From NCBI GenBank assembly GCA_036365145.1, contig JAEOAD010000040.1:17618501-17682500 (forward strand): DNA of 64,000 bases, written 5' to 3'. This stretch comes from Orientallactaga sibirica. Taxonomy: Eukaryota > Chordata > Mammalia > Rodentia > Dipodidae. A model generated the notes under the pieces. That model was not told where the DNA came from. It saw only the letters and a list, made by a program, of their open reading frames with translations, and searched no databases. The position numbers and the translations under genes are program-made. The number at the start of each line of letters is the position of its first letter. The first letter of the stretch is position 1. Below, one piece after another: positions 1-33,050 of the stretch.

Positions 1-172
1 GTTGCAAAGACTGAAGGCCTGGGTTCAATTCCCCAATAACAATATAAAGCCAGATGCACAAAATGGCACATGGGTCTGCATTTTGTTTGCAGTGGCAAGA
101 AGCCCTGGCACACCCATATTCTGTTTCTCTCTCTCTTTTCATCCTGTAAATAAATAAATATTTTTAAAAAGT
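1..172 (+). mobile_element. DIP-like SINE, cut by window edge
   Basis: The body and tail of a tRNA-derived SINE (AAAGCCAGATGCACA..., CT-rich run, AAATAAATAAAT). Its head lies left of the window. Confidence 0.85.
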
Positions 173-567
173 CACTTTCATAGGGCTGGTCATTTCTCTC
201 AAATTTTGCTTATTTTCTACCTAGTTTCAAAAGAAGGAAGTTGCAGAAGGGAGCACCAAGCACCAGTGTTTGAATTTCACAGTTTTAATGACTTCTCAGA
301 GAAGAATGATGACCGAACCTCTGTGAATGACCAGGAGCCTAAGGCTAGCCACCTGGCACAGCCAAACCACTGTAACGAGAAGAAAGATTATTCCAAGATA
401 AATATAGACTCTGACTTCTTTTATACCTAAGTACTATCCCAGTGGTTATAAATGTAGAAAGCCACAAATCTTGGAGAACAAATATGAAAACTTGCTTTTT
501 AAATTTGGTGGCCAAAGGCTTGCCACTCTCTGAAATGTATTTGTGTGCTATTAAAAATGCTAAAATT
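173..567. other. Non-repetitive sequence, NIPAL1 3' UTR or flank
   Basis: No gene on the plus strand. Read on the minus strand it lies just past the NIPAL1 stop and holds an ATTAAA at 289-284, a possible weak polyadenylation signal. A 74-codon open frame here has no recognisable features. Confidence 0.4.
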
Positions 568-758
568 GGGGCTCGAGAGATGGCTTAGCGGTTAAGGCAT
601 TTGCCTGCAAGGCCAAAGGACCTCGGTTCTATTCCCCAGGACCCAAGGCGGCCCATGTGTCTGGAGTTCGTTTGCAGTGGCTGGAGACCCTGGAGCACCC
701 ATTCTGTCTCTCTTTCTCTCTCACTTTCTTCAAATAAAATTAAAAAAATATATTTTTT
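568..758 (+). mobile_element. DIP-like SINE in NIPAL1 3' UTR/flank
   Basis: Full-length copy with target duplication AAAATGCTA at 554-562 and 759-767. Confidence 0.92.
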
Positions 759-822
759 AAAATGCTAATGTCCCCAGTAGAATAACTCTTCCGTCTCTTC
801 AAGTGTCTCATATTGGTAAAGT

Positions 823-23691
<22,869 letters not shown>

Positions 23692-23960
23692 GGCCCCGGG
23701 ATTTGGGGAGGGGAGGGAGCCGGGCTTTCAGGGGCGCAGGTACTCACTCCTTACCCACCAGGGCCTCCGGTCCCCATGGACCCAAACTCAAGAGCTCGGG
23801 AAGCGAGTTCGGGGCTGCTGAGCGCTGTCTCCGCCCCCTCTGGCAGTCTCAGCCAATGGTGATGGACGGGTGGGGCATCCTTGCAGTCTCAGCCAATGAG
23901 AACGGGGGGTGGGGCATCTGAGTGAGCCACGCCCCTGGCCCGAGGACTGGAGGTGGATGC
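23692..23960 (-). promoter_or_regulatory. NIPAL1 5' UTR and proximal promoter
   Basis: This is the sequence immediately upstream of the NIPAL1 ATG. It contains GC-rich blocks (CCGCCCCCTC near 23831, CCACGCCCC near 23928), two CCAAT boxes and no TATA box. It fits a TATA-less CpG promoter. The exact start site cannot be read from sequence. Confidence 0.6.
23842..23920. repeat. Two tandem 39-bp promoter units with CCAAT and GT/GC box
   Basis: Unit 1 (23842-23880) and unit 2 (23882-23920) share GCAGTCTCAGCCAATG, then a G-rich block ending GGTGGGGCATC. Spacing is 40 bp. Each unit carries one CCAAT motif and one G-rich Sp/KLF-like box. Confidence 0.85.
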
Positions 23961-24465
23961 TAATGCTGCATGCGCCGGGCGCCTTCGTCCACTCTTCGTG
24001 GACCACCGCAGGTGCGCATCAGTCCCGAACATGGGTGTTTCTCTTAGGAAAGCTGGTGGGCACTAGAGGTCCGCCGGAGGGGCTCGGGGAACCGGGAGAG
24101 GCTATGCAAAATCAGCGCCCCCCCCCCCGCACTCCTTTCTGGCTCTGGAAGGTCTCGCAGCACGCCCTGCTGGTTTCCAAAAGCCTTCCATTCTCAGCTG
24201 TATGGGGCAGAGGCTGCCTGGTGTTCGCTGGAGTTCTGGGCTGATTGCAAGCCAAAACTTATTCTGGGAGCTTCAGAACAGATTTGGTCCTTCTAAGCTT
24301 CAACAGTGCCTCCACTTGCCCCCCCCCCCACCACCCTATACAATTCCTTTCATCCCTATCTGTTTCCAACCAGCAGGCAACAGGCACCCCCCCACACACG
24401 TCATATGAATATTTGAAATAATCCTTTGTGTGTGTGGGGGGGTCCTCCCCTTCCACCTTTAAAAA

Positions 24466-24506
24466 TTTTTTTTTAATTTTTAAAAATTTTTATTTATTTG
24501 TTTATT

Positions 24507-24552
<46 letters not shown>

Positions 24553-24700
24553 GGTGCACCAGGGCCTCTAGCCACTGCAAACGAACTCCAGACACATGCG
24601 CCACCATGTGCATCTGGCTAACGTGGGACCTGGAGAATCGAACCGGGGTCCTTAGGTTTCACATACGTGCGCCTTAACCACCAAGACATCTCTCCAGCCC
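24466..24700 (-). mobile_element. DIP-like SINE with (GA)n
   Basis: Reverse copy containing about 19 GA units (24511-24549). First SINE upstream of the NIPAL1 promoter. Confidence 0.94.
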
Positions 24701-25364
24701 TGAAATAAGCTTTTAAGGGTAAAAGAATGCCCAAACTAAAAAGACTTAATCCCACAAAATAACAATAATATGTAACATTAATGCTATCCTTCCTCACCCT
24801 GCATATAGTACAGGCCCTTTATATCATACTTGATAAATCTCACAGCATAGAGCTTGTGATTTGTAGACCAAGGCTGTAAAGCAAAGAGGGATGTGTAGTG
24901 ACTTAGTAAAGGTTGGAAGGCTTGGCACCAGCCATTTACGTGACAAGACATGGGTACAATTCCTGCTGGAAGCCCTCAAACAGGGCGAATGGAGAGTGTG
25001 AATGAGTGGGTTGGGGGGAAGGGCTTTGCTTTTGGCACCTGATACTAGGAAAGTACTCTTATCTGCTCGCCTCCCCTTTGTTCTGTATGCTCGTGGTGAG
25101 CAGCTATTAACTTTATTACCTAAGAGTTTCATTGTAGAAGTCTGTCTTGCTTTTCTTGTTCTCAGCTGATGAGAGAAGCGTTAAAACCAAATTAGTCAAC
25201 AATCCCAGGCACTCACCTTTACAAGGGGATGGCTTCTGGAGAAGGCATGGTGTGGGCGCAGGAGCAGGTGAAAGTGGAAAAGTTGATTTAAGTCAAGTTT
25301 GGAACCTTAAAACCTAGACTTCTATTGCAACATCTGCCAAAGATTGGCGATGATAGTAAATGTG
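24701..25364. other. Intergenic sequence upstream of NIPAL1, unassigned
   Basis: No recognised gene. A minus-strand open frame of 102 codons at 24824-25132 shows no family likeness. Confidence 0.35.
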
Positions 25365-25500
25365 ATCTCAGGTATTTGTTAGCAAACTACATGTAGCATT
25401 TACTATGTGGCAAATGCTCCTCTAAGTATTTTATTAATATTTGCTTTTTAATTCCTATCAACTTCCCTCAAAATAAATGTTGTTGTTATTCCCCACCTTA
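25365..25500 (-). mobile_element. MIR fragment
   Basis: ATTTACTATGTGGCAAATGC, TCTAAGTATTTTATTAATAT and TATTCCCCACCTTA follow the reverse MIR order. Confidence 0.6.
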
Positions 25501-25502
25501 AA

Positions 25503-25612
25503 AGTAGTCCTAGCTACTTGCAAGGCTGAGGCAGGGGGATTGCTTGAATCCAGGAGTTCAGGGCCAGTCTGGAAAACACAGTAAGACCCCATGTCTTAAA
25601 AAAATAGAAAAA
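25503..25612 (+). mobile_element. Ancient 7SL monomer (FLAM/proto-B1-like)
   Basis: AGTCCTAGCTACTTGCAAGG, GGATTGCTTGAATCCAGGAG and GTAAGACCCCATGTCTT match the 7SL/Alu monomer pattern (CAGCTAC, CTTGAATCCAGGAGTT) rather than the B1 pattern used elsewhere in the window. Confidence 0.6.
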
Positions 25613-25615
25613 TCA

Positions 25616-25764
25616 AGCCGGGCGTGGTGGCGCACGCCCTTAATCCCAGCACCCAGGAGGCAGAGGTAGGAGGATCGCCATGAGTTTGAGGCCACCCTGA
25701 GACTACATAGTGAATTCCAGGTCAGCTTGAGCTAGAGTGAGACCCTACCTCGAAAAACCATCAA

Positions 25765-25799
<35 letters not shown>

Positions 25800-25835
25800 A
25801 AAGTAAAATAAGAATAAAAATAAATAAATAAAATC
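25616..25835 (+). mobile_element. B1 SINE with (AAAT)n tail
   Basis: Near-consensus (GCCGGGCGTGGTGGCGCACG). The tail is about 60 bp of AAAT/AAATA. Confidence 0.94.
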
Positions 25836-25962
25836 ACAGTGCATAGTGGTGCATGCCTTTAATCCCAGCACTCAGGAGGCTGAGGAAGGAGGATGGTTGT
25901 GAGTTCTAGGCCAACCAGAGACTATATAGTGACCCTAACTAAAAAAAAAAAAAAAAAAACAG
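25836..25962 (+). mobile_element. B1 SINE
   Basis: Diverged copy ending in 18 A. Confidence 0.88.
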
Positions 25963-26381
25963 AAAAATAAAAGAAAGAAAACAAGAACAATGTCATCTAA
26001 AATGTTTACATATTTTACTTGGACTCAGATTGAGATCTTTAAATGAGGGAGAGTTAATAGAATCCAAATAAGCAATGTGAGATGAGTATATTTCTTCATA
26101 TTTGCTGGTTTGGGAGGGGCAACAGAGTTGTGGTTCAGCTCAGAAAAGAATATTTTTTTCACATATTTCAAATTTTGCTTTACTAGTATGAAGTCCTTGA
26201 CCCCCACACTATGCTAGCCAAGTATGGAGTCCTTGACCCCAGACTCTGTCCATGAAACATGTATCAAGTATTTTTGTATTCAAAACACTGTGGAAGGTAG
26301 CTCTGCTGTTGGGCAATGCTGCTACTTTGAGAGCTGCAGTCTCTGAGTCTTCTCTGTTAAATCCTGCTTATTAAAGTATAT
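25963..26381. other. Intergenic, unassigned
   Basis: Contains a short imperfect direct repeat (AGTATGAAGTCCTTGACCCC near 26186, AGTATGGAGTCCTTGACCCC near 26222). Otherwise nothing recognised. Confidence 0.4.
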
Positions 26382-26578
26382 GGGGCTAGGGAGATGGCTC
26401 AGCAGTGAAAGGCACTTGCTTGCAAAACCTGATGGCCCAAGTTCAGTTCGCCAGTACCCACATAAAGCCAGATGCACAGAGTGGTTTGTCCACTGTGGCG
26501 AGAGACCCTGGCACACCCATGTTCCTTACACATTCTCTCTTTCCCTCTCTACTTGAAAATAAATAACAAATTTAAAAG
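26382..26578 (+). mobile_element. DIP-like SINE
   Basis: Forward copy, shortened in the middle. AAAGTATATG / AAAGTATGTG flank it. Confidence 0.9.
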
Positions 26579-26786
26579 TATGTGCACACACTTTATTTTC
26601 CAAATTCCATTGCCTACATTGGCTTTTCTAGTGTCCTTGCCATCTTGTCAAATTATAATTTCTTCTTGAATTGCCTTAAGTAAAAAAAAAAAAGTTCTGG
26701 AGTTATCCTTGAATTCATTCTTTCAGTTGCACCCTGTATTCAATCAACTGGCACATCTTATTTCCTCTGCCTTAAAAACAAATGCA

Positions 26787-27006
26787 GGGCTGGAGAGATG
26801 GCTTAGAGAGCAGTTTGACTGCAAAGCCAAAGGATCCCAGTTCGATCCTCCAGGACCCACGTAAGCCAGATGCACAAGGGGGTGCATGTGTCTGGAGTTC
26901 ATTTGCAGTGGCTTAAGGCCCTGGCACACCCATTCTCTCTCTCTCTCTCTCAGATAAATAAGTAAATAAATAAGTAAATAAAATATTTTTTAAAACCCCA
27001 AAAAAC
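26787..27006 (+). mobile_element. DIP-like SINE upstream of the RPL37A pseudogene
   Basis: Full-length. AACAAATGCAGG occurs at its left border and again at 27009. Confidence 0.93.
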
Positions 27007-27019
27007 AAAACAAATGCAG

Positions 27020-27320
27020 GCTCCCTGTGGTCTGGCTTGGGTCACAGCGACATGGCAAAATGCACCAAGAAGGCTGGCATCGGTGGTAAGTACAGAACCC
27101 ACTATGGTGCCTCCCTCCGGAAAATGGTGAAGGAAATTGAAGTCAGCGAGCACACCAAGTACTCTTGCTCCTTCTGTGGCAAACCAAGATGAAGCGAGGG
27201 GCTGTGGGCATCTGGCACTGTGTTTCCTGCATGAAAACGGTGGCCGGCGGGGCCTGGGCCTACACCATGACCTCTGATGTCACAGTCAAATCTGCCATCA
27301 GGAGACTGTTAGAGCTACAA
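27020..27320 (+). pseudogene. RPL37A: RPL37A (eL43) processed pseudogene
   Basis: An intronless copy of the mRNA for 60S ribosomal protein eL43. The ATG is at 27052, and [20 protein letters not shown] leads to the first zinc-binding pair (CSFC). One base is missing after 27183, which shifts the frame and brings an early TGA. In the next frame the protein resumes as [20 protein letters not shown] and reaches RRLLELQ near 27320, so the second CxxC survives. Many other substitutions are present. No poly(A) or clear target duplication is seen at the 3' end, which is diverged or lost. It lies directly after a DIP SINE. Confidence 0.94.
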
Positions 27321-27660
27321 GTTGGGACATTATACACCGAGACATTGCCCCTTCCTCATAACTGATGGCTACCCCACAATGCACGGCCCACATTCCCCAA
27401 CGAGGAGGGTCCCTTCGGAGGGGGAGCACAGGGAGGAGGCTAATGATGGTACCAGCATGACTTTAAACACACTATCTACATAAATAATTTTAAAAAAGAG
27501 CAAAAGAATCTCTCTTTTCAGAGATCATGTCTCAAATAAGCTGAAAGGGGAGCACCAACTCCCCAAAGTTGTCCTCTGACTTGCATACATGTGCCATGGC
27601 ATATGTACGCCCTTATATACACACATTACACACACATCACCACCCCCAAAATAGAGAGAC
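27321..27660 (+). other. Unassigned, with B4-like tail
   Basis: 27550-27640 (CAAAGTTGTCCTCTGACTTG then ACACACATTACACAC) looks like the end of a rodent B4-type SINE. The rest, possibly the decayed RPL37A 3' UTR, is not recognised. Confidence 0.4.
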
Positions 27661-27910
27661 ATTGCTTTGACTACCTGTGATATAATTCTGATTATGTTTG
27701 TTCAACTTATTGAAATAAAAGTTTGTTTTTCTTATGAAAAAAAAGAAGACTTAAAGAACAGAATGACCAGAAGTCATTTGAGACATCCCTAGCCTGCAAC
27801 AAATGGGTTAATTTAGGTAACAAAAACAAATGCAGCATCTGACTCCTTCCTACCACCTTCACATTCACCACTGTGCTCCCTGAATGGCTGTCACCACTCA
27901 CTGATTCTAC

Positions 27911-27911
27911 T

Positions 27912-27962
<51 letters not shown>

Positions 27963-28123
27963 TGAGGGAGAGAATGGGCTCGCGAGGGCCTTCCGTCACT
28001 GCAAGTGAACTCCAGATGCATGCGCCCCCTTGTGCATCTGGCTTACATGGGTACTGGAGAATGAACCGGAATCCTTTGGCTTTGCAGGCAAACGCCTTAA
28101 CTGCTTAGCCATCTCTCCAGCCC
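27911..28123 (-). mobile_element. DIP-like SINE with (TTTA)n
   Basis: Reverse copy. The tail is about 13 TTTA units (27911-27962). The GA run is almost gone. Confidence 0.94.
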
Positions 28124-28319
28124 CCTACTATAGTGTTCTAACTGTTTGCGTGATCTGTCTTAATGCTGTAGCTCTCTAACCCTCTCCTCCCTTGCTTCCT
28201 AAATAACTTAGCAATACTGGCTTCCTTGCTTCTCTTTAACTATCCGACACAGTCCCATCTTTGTTCATATTATTTTCTTGCTGGACAAGCTCTTTCCTTG
28301 CAAGTGGGTCTGAGTAGCT

Positions 28320-28600
28320 TTGTCACTATATTCAGGTCTCCCCTAAATGAGGTCAGTCATGAGTACCCTTTCTAAGACAGTTCTGCCCCACAAAATATCA
28401 TTTTCTACACCTTCCCATAGCTTTCTTCTTTATCATAACACAGGTAACCAGCTGACTTACATATTTATCACTTGTATTATCTTTCTCAATCCCTCAGAAT
28501 GCCTCCTCCATGAGCACAGAAATTCAACTTGGTTAACCTTTGGCTCTTAGATGCCTGAAAGATTGCCTGGCTGTTAATAAGCACTTGAGTGAATAATTTA
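28320..28600 (+). mobile_element. L2 LINE 3' end, ancient
   Basis: ATATTTATCACTTGTATTAT, GAATGCCTCCTCCATGAGCA and TTAATAAGCACTTGAGTGAA follow the order of the L2 3' end. Confidence 0.55.
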
Positions 28601-29106
28601 TACATTGCACCAAGTCATATAATGCAGATAGAGTAATAGACAAGCAATGGGCATGATAGACACAGACCTAAACTAATTAAAAGGAAGATAGCTATTTACT
28701 TATTGAACAATTGCTTGTATAACTTTAAGGTGATTATAAGTACCAATGAGATGTCATTGACCACTCTGGTTGAAGGTCAGGTGTGTTGGGAGGCACTCTA
28801 TCAGGTATTTAGTATCTTAGGACTGATAGAATTGCTCAAGTCACATAATTTTTGAGATGAAAATATACACAATTGATAGCATGTGAATGGGCATCTATAG
28901 TTCCAGCAGTTTAAATAGGATTACAAGGATTTTGAGAGCGCTGACAAAGCAGGATAGAGAGCCAGGTTGAAAGTAGCTTGTTAAGTAGATAATCCAACGT
29001 GGCTATATTCTTTCTGTCATTCAAGGTTACTGCAGGTCCCAGAAAAAGAAATGCTGGGGCGAGTAGGCAGGGTCAAGCGAATCATATTTTAGAGGGAAAA
29101 CACACC
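28601..29106. other. Intergenic, unassigned
   Basis: About 500 bp without recognised element or gene. Confidence 0.4.
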
Positions 29107-29281
29107 TTTTTTTTGTTTGTTTGTTTGTTGTTTGTTTGTTTGAGGTAGGGTGTCACTCTAGCCCAGCCTTCCTTGGAGCTCACTCTGTAGTCCTGGACTG
29201 GACTGCCCTTGAACTCACAGTGATCCTCCTACCTCTGCCTCCTGAGTGCTAGGATGAAAGGCGTGTGCCACCACGCCAGGC
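29107..29281 (-). mobile_element. B1 SINE with (GTTT)n
   Basis: Reverse B1. The tail is GTTT units. AAACACA flanks it. Confidence 0.93.
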
Positions 29282-29847
29282 CAAAACACAACGTGCTCTC
29301 TCTAAAACTTAAGCAGATGGGAAGAAAAAAAATCCAAGTTTATAGACTTCATGTATAGAAAATTCCTTCTTACCTTCAATTTCAGCAGGGAATTTTCCCT
29401 GAAAGACTTCTAGTTCAATTCCTTTCTTTTCCAAGTTTTTGGGCTCCTTCAGTGTGGTCCCTCAGCTCTGGATCTCAATATGTCGTAATCATAGCTTCTC
29501 CCACCTCCATCTTCTGCATAGTCTTTGACAGAAAGACCTCTGTGCTCTCATGGACCTCAGGACAGTTTTCTGCACATTTCAGGGGCTCAGAAATTACATG
29601 TTGAATGAATGAATAAAAGTGATACATTTTATGACTTTTTGAAGGGCTGTTATTTTGCATGGCGAAGCACTTCACACACAAATTTTTATTTCAAAGTACA
29701 AAAATGAATTGTTTCATTTGGTCCTGTTTTTAGAGTTGCATAATAAATTATTTAGAAATAAGGTATAAATAGTTGCTTTGTATCTTTATATAAAGTATAT
29801 TACTTAAGAGCCACGTATATACCTAGCTATCAAAAGTCCCACTGTAA
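29282..29847. other. Intergenic, mostly unassigned
   Basis: 29560-29620 ends GTTGAATGAATGAATAAAAG, which resembles an L2/MIR 3' end. Otherwise nothing recognised. Confidence 0.35.
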
Positions 29848-30007
29848 GCCGGGTGTGGTGGCGCATACCTTTAATCCCAGCACTCGGGAGGCAGAGGTAG
29901 GAGGATTGTCATGAGTTCGAGGCCACCCTGAGACTACATAGTGAGTTCCAGGTCAGCCTGAGCTAGTGTAAGACCCTACCTCGAAAAACAAACAAACAAA
30001 CAAAAAA
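29848..30007 (+). mobile_element. B1 SINE
   Basis: Near-consensus. AGTCC(C/T)A(C/T)TGTAA flanks it. Confidence 0.95.
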
Positions 30008-30075
30008 GTCCTATTGTAATATTTTGTGGTCAGGTGATGCCCAGGTGAGAAACTGCAAAATTTCACTGTAAGAAA

Positions 30076-30290
30076 TGTAGGAATTCTTCACATCACTCTA
30101 TCTCCTTTTATTTCTCACCAGAAGCCTGTAAGATGTTACCATGCCCAGTCCATGGAGACTGAAACAGAGGCCCACAAAATCCATTGTTCGGGGACAAAGC
30201 CCAGAACTACTGAAGAGAGCAGTTGACATTCAAACTGAAAGCCCGTGGCATGAGAGAGACTGAGGTAAAGTGGGGAAAGTGCTTGCTGAA
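30076..30290 (+). repeat. Local duplication, copy A
   Basis: TGTAGGAATTCTTCA... to GTGCTTGCTGAA, about 80 percent like copy B at 31860-32047 and in the same order and direction. It has about 25 bp that copy B lacks. Confidence 0.8.
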
Positions 30291-30604
30291 CAGAGGGAAG
30301 GGGAGAAATGAGAGGCCACACCCATTCAGTCTCTGGGGTATCAGCTCTTCTGTGATCTTGCTTGAGCTAATGAAGTAGGAATTACCGTTCCATTTCATAG
30401 ATAAGGGCACCGAGGTTCAGTGTGGTTCTCTAATTTCCTCATGCCCGAAACAATTGAATTTCATTATTCTAAGAGCCAGCAATACTCATCCTTAATTCTA
30501 GTTTTGGAAAGGGGAGGTTGTGTGAAGGAAGTATAAGAGTTAGTAAAGAAAGAAGCATTTGATAGAAAGCAAATGAGTCATTCCAAATATGTAAAACTCT
30601 GTGA

Positions 30605-30607
<3 letters not shown>

Positions 30608-30674
<67 letters not shown>
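30608..30674. repeat. (GT)n(GA)n compound microsatellite
   Basis: About 16 GT units pass straight into about 17 GA units. Open frames across it on both strands are artefacts. Confidence 0.97.
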
Positions 30675-30678
<4 letters not shown>

Positions 30679-31037
30679 CATCAGCAAAGGACTGTTTTAC
30701 GATGCCAAGTCCTGTGAGTTCACAGGATGTCAGCCAGGAGTTAGGGTGGCAGGAGGGAAAAGGTTTGAAAGGTTTATTAGAACTATTATTGCTCCAACCA
30801 TTTTTATAATCTCTTTTAAAAGTTTCACAAGACAGGCAAATCATGAGCAAGTGAACACACATGGACATATATGGGAGCCAGTTCTCGGTGTTTTATCATT
30901 AAGTGTATTTATATCCCTGATAGCTTCCGTGTATTAAGAAGGAGGACTGGAAAAAGTGGTTCCAAACTAATCCTAGAAAATGTATTTTCCAGAACCAGAA
31001 AATGTATGTTTTTCAACTTAAAAGAAATAGGCAGGAG
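30675..31037. other. Intergenic, unassigned
   Basis: No recognised element. Confidence 0.4.
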
Positions 31038-31226
31038 GGGGGCTGGAGGGATGGTTTAGCTGGAGGGATGCAAAGGTTCAATTCCCCAGGACTCACGTCA
31101 GCCAGATGCACAAGGGGGCGCACGCATCTGGTCTTTGTTTGTAGTGGCTGGAGGCCCTGGCTGGCCCATTCTCTCTCTCCCTCTTTCTCTGTTAAATAAA
31201 TAAATAAAATATTTTTAAAAAAATAG
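31038..31226 (+). mobile_element. DIP-like SINE, internally deleted
   Basis: A 25-30 bp piece of the tRNA-like head is missing after GATGGTTTAG, and GCTGGAGGGATG is repeated. Confidence 0.88.
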
Positions 31227-31230
31227 ACGT

Positions 31231-31446
31231 GGGGCTGGAGAAATGGCTTAGCAGTTAAGACACTTGCTTGCAAAGCTGAAGGACCCAGGTTTAATTCCCC
31301 AGGACCCACATAAGCCAGATGTACAAGGTGGCACATGTGTCTGGAGTTCGTTTGCAGCAGCTGGAGGCCCTGGCATGCCCATTCTCTCCCTCTCTCACTC
31401 TACATATTTTCTCTCTCATAAATCAATAAAAAGAAAATATTTTAAA
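31231..31446 (+). mobile_element. DIP-like SINE
   Basis: Full-length, directly after the previous copy's A-tail. Confidence 0.93.
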
Positions 31447-31517
31447 AATAGGGAATATGACTAACCAATACACAATATGTTCATACAGTAAAGTTCACAT
31501 CAATAAAAAAGAAAAGT

Positions 31518-31745
31518 AGGGCTGGAGCCATGGCTTAGCAGTTAAGGTGCATGCCTGTGAAGCCTAAGGACCCAGGTTCGATTCTCCAGGTCCAACATAA
31601 GCACATGGTGGCACATGCATATGGAGTTCGTTTGTAGTGGCTGGAAGCCCTGGCACTTCCGTTCTCTCTCTCTCTTTCTCTCCCTCTCTGTCTCTAATAA
31701 ATAAATAAAAATAAATCTTCAAAATAAATTAAATAAAAGGAAAAA
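31518..31745 (+). mobile_element. DIP-like SINE
   Basis: Full-length forward copy, AAATAAATAAAAATAAAT tail. Confidence 0.93.
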
Positions 31746-31859
31746 AGTAATCATGCAACTTTATGATAATAAGACTCATGACTGTCAGAGTTTACATTGA
31801 TGATTGTCTGTTTAAAATTGTAGTTGCCACATAATAAGCATTTATCATGACTTAGGAAC

Positions 31860-32047
31860 TGTAGGAATTCTTCAGTCACTCTATCTCATTTTATGTTTCA
31901 CAAGAAGCCTGTAAGATGTAGACAGGCCCAGCCCATGGAAACGGAAACAAAGGCCCATAAAGTCCAGAGTCACCGGAGAAGTTAACATTCAAACTGAGAA
32001 CCTGTGGCATGAAAGACTGAAGTTAAGTAGGCAAAGTACTTGCTGAC
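31860..32047 (+). repeat. Local duplication, copy B
   Basis: Partner of 30076-30290, 1.78 kb downstream. The shared part ends in AAGTACTTGCTGACCAA, the start of a B4-like fragment that continues to about 32165. Confidence 0.8.
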
Positions 32048-32089
32048 CAAACATGAGGACCTGACTTTAATCCTTAGTACCCAGGCAAA

Positions 32090-32130
32090 ATGTTATATAT
32101 ATATGTAATATATGTAATATATATATATAA
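32090..32130. repeat. (TA)n-rich tract
   Basis: TATATATATATGTAATATAT-type sequence inside the B4-like fragment. Confidence 0.85.
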
Positions 32131-32336
32131 TCCCAGCTCTGGGGGGATGGAGACAGGTTCAGTGAACACTGGATCTAAAAATTGGATGTGGAAATCTAAA
32201 AAAAAAAAATTTGTTCTACTTTAAACTATAGGTACCATTCTCAGAAAACCCTACATGCTTATTAAGGCACTCCACAGAGGGTCTGAATACTTTCATGAAT
32301 GGTAGACTCAAATGAGGTGATTAAGAAACATAGGGG

Positions 32337-32464
32337 CCAGGAATGGTAGCACACACCTTTAATTCCAGCACTTGGGAGGCTGAAGTAGGAAGGTCCAATG
32401 AGATCAAGGCCACCCTGAGATTACAGAGTGAATTCCAGGGTTGGAGTGATTTGAAAAATCAAAA
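32337..32464 (+). mobile_element. B1 SINE
   Basis: Diverged B1 lacking part of its 3' third. The tail opens into the next microsatellite. Confidence 0.88.
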
Positions 32465-32465
32465 A

Positions 32466-32528
<63 letters not shown>

Positions 32529-32655
32529 GAAGGAAGGAAGAAGATGGGAGGGAAGGAAGGAAAGAAGGAAGGAAGGGAAGAAGGGAAGAAGGGAGGGAGG
32601 GAGGGAGGAAGGAAGGGAGGAAGGAAGGGAGGAAGGGAGGAGAGAGAGAAAGAAA
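32465..32655. repeat. (GAAA)n / (GGAA)n microsatellite, 190 bp
   Basis: Grown from the B1 tail: about 15 GAAA units, then GGAA and GGGA units. It gives false open frames on both strands. Confidence 0.97.
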
Positions 32656-32657
32656 CG

Positions 32658-32811
32658 GGCTGAGCTGGATAGATGGCTTAGCAGTTAAGATGCTTGCTGG
32701 CAAAGCCAAAGGACCCAGGTTTGATTCCGCAGTACCCACATAAAGCCAGATGCACAAGGAGGCGCATTCATCTAGAATTCGCTTGCAGTGGCTAGAGGCC
32801 CTGGGTGCACC

Positions 32812-32865
<54 letters not shown>

Positions 32866-32895
32866 ATCTGCTCTCTCAAATAAATAAATAACTGA
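32658..32895 (+). mobile_element. DIP-like SINE with (CT)n
   Basis: Forward copy with a CT run of about 50 bp (32815-32867). Confidence 0.93.
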
Positions 32896-32901
32896 AACAT
32901 T

Positions 32902-33045
32902 ATAGAGGTTGAGGAGATGTCTCAGCAAGAAAGAACGCTTGGCATTCAAGCATAACGGCTTGAGTTTGATCTCTGGCACATATATAAAAACTTGGGTACG
33001 TATGCATGTGTACTGAGTGAGTGTGTCTACACACACACAATAATT
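32902..33045 (+). mobile_element. B4-like SINE fragment
   Basis: GGTTGAGGAGATGTCTCAGC, then GCTTGGCATTCAAGCATAAC and GTTTGATCTCTGGCAC. Confidence 0.55.
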
Positions 33046-33050
33046 CTTTT

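Noticed and set aside
32404..33036. 210-codon minus-strand open frame
   Set aside because: It is made of a B1, a GAAA/GGAA microsatellite and a DIP SINE.
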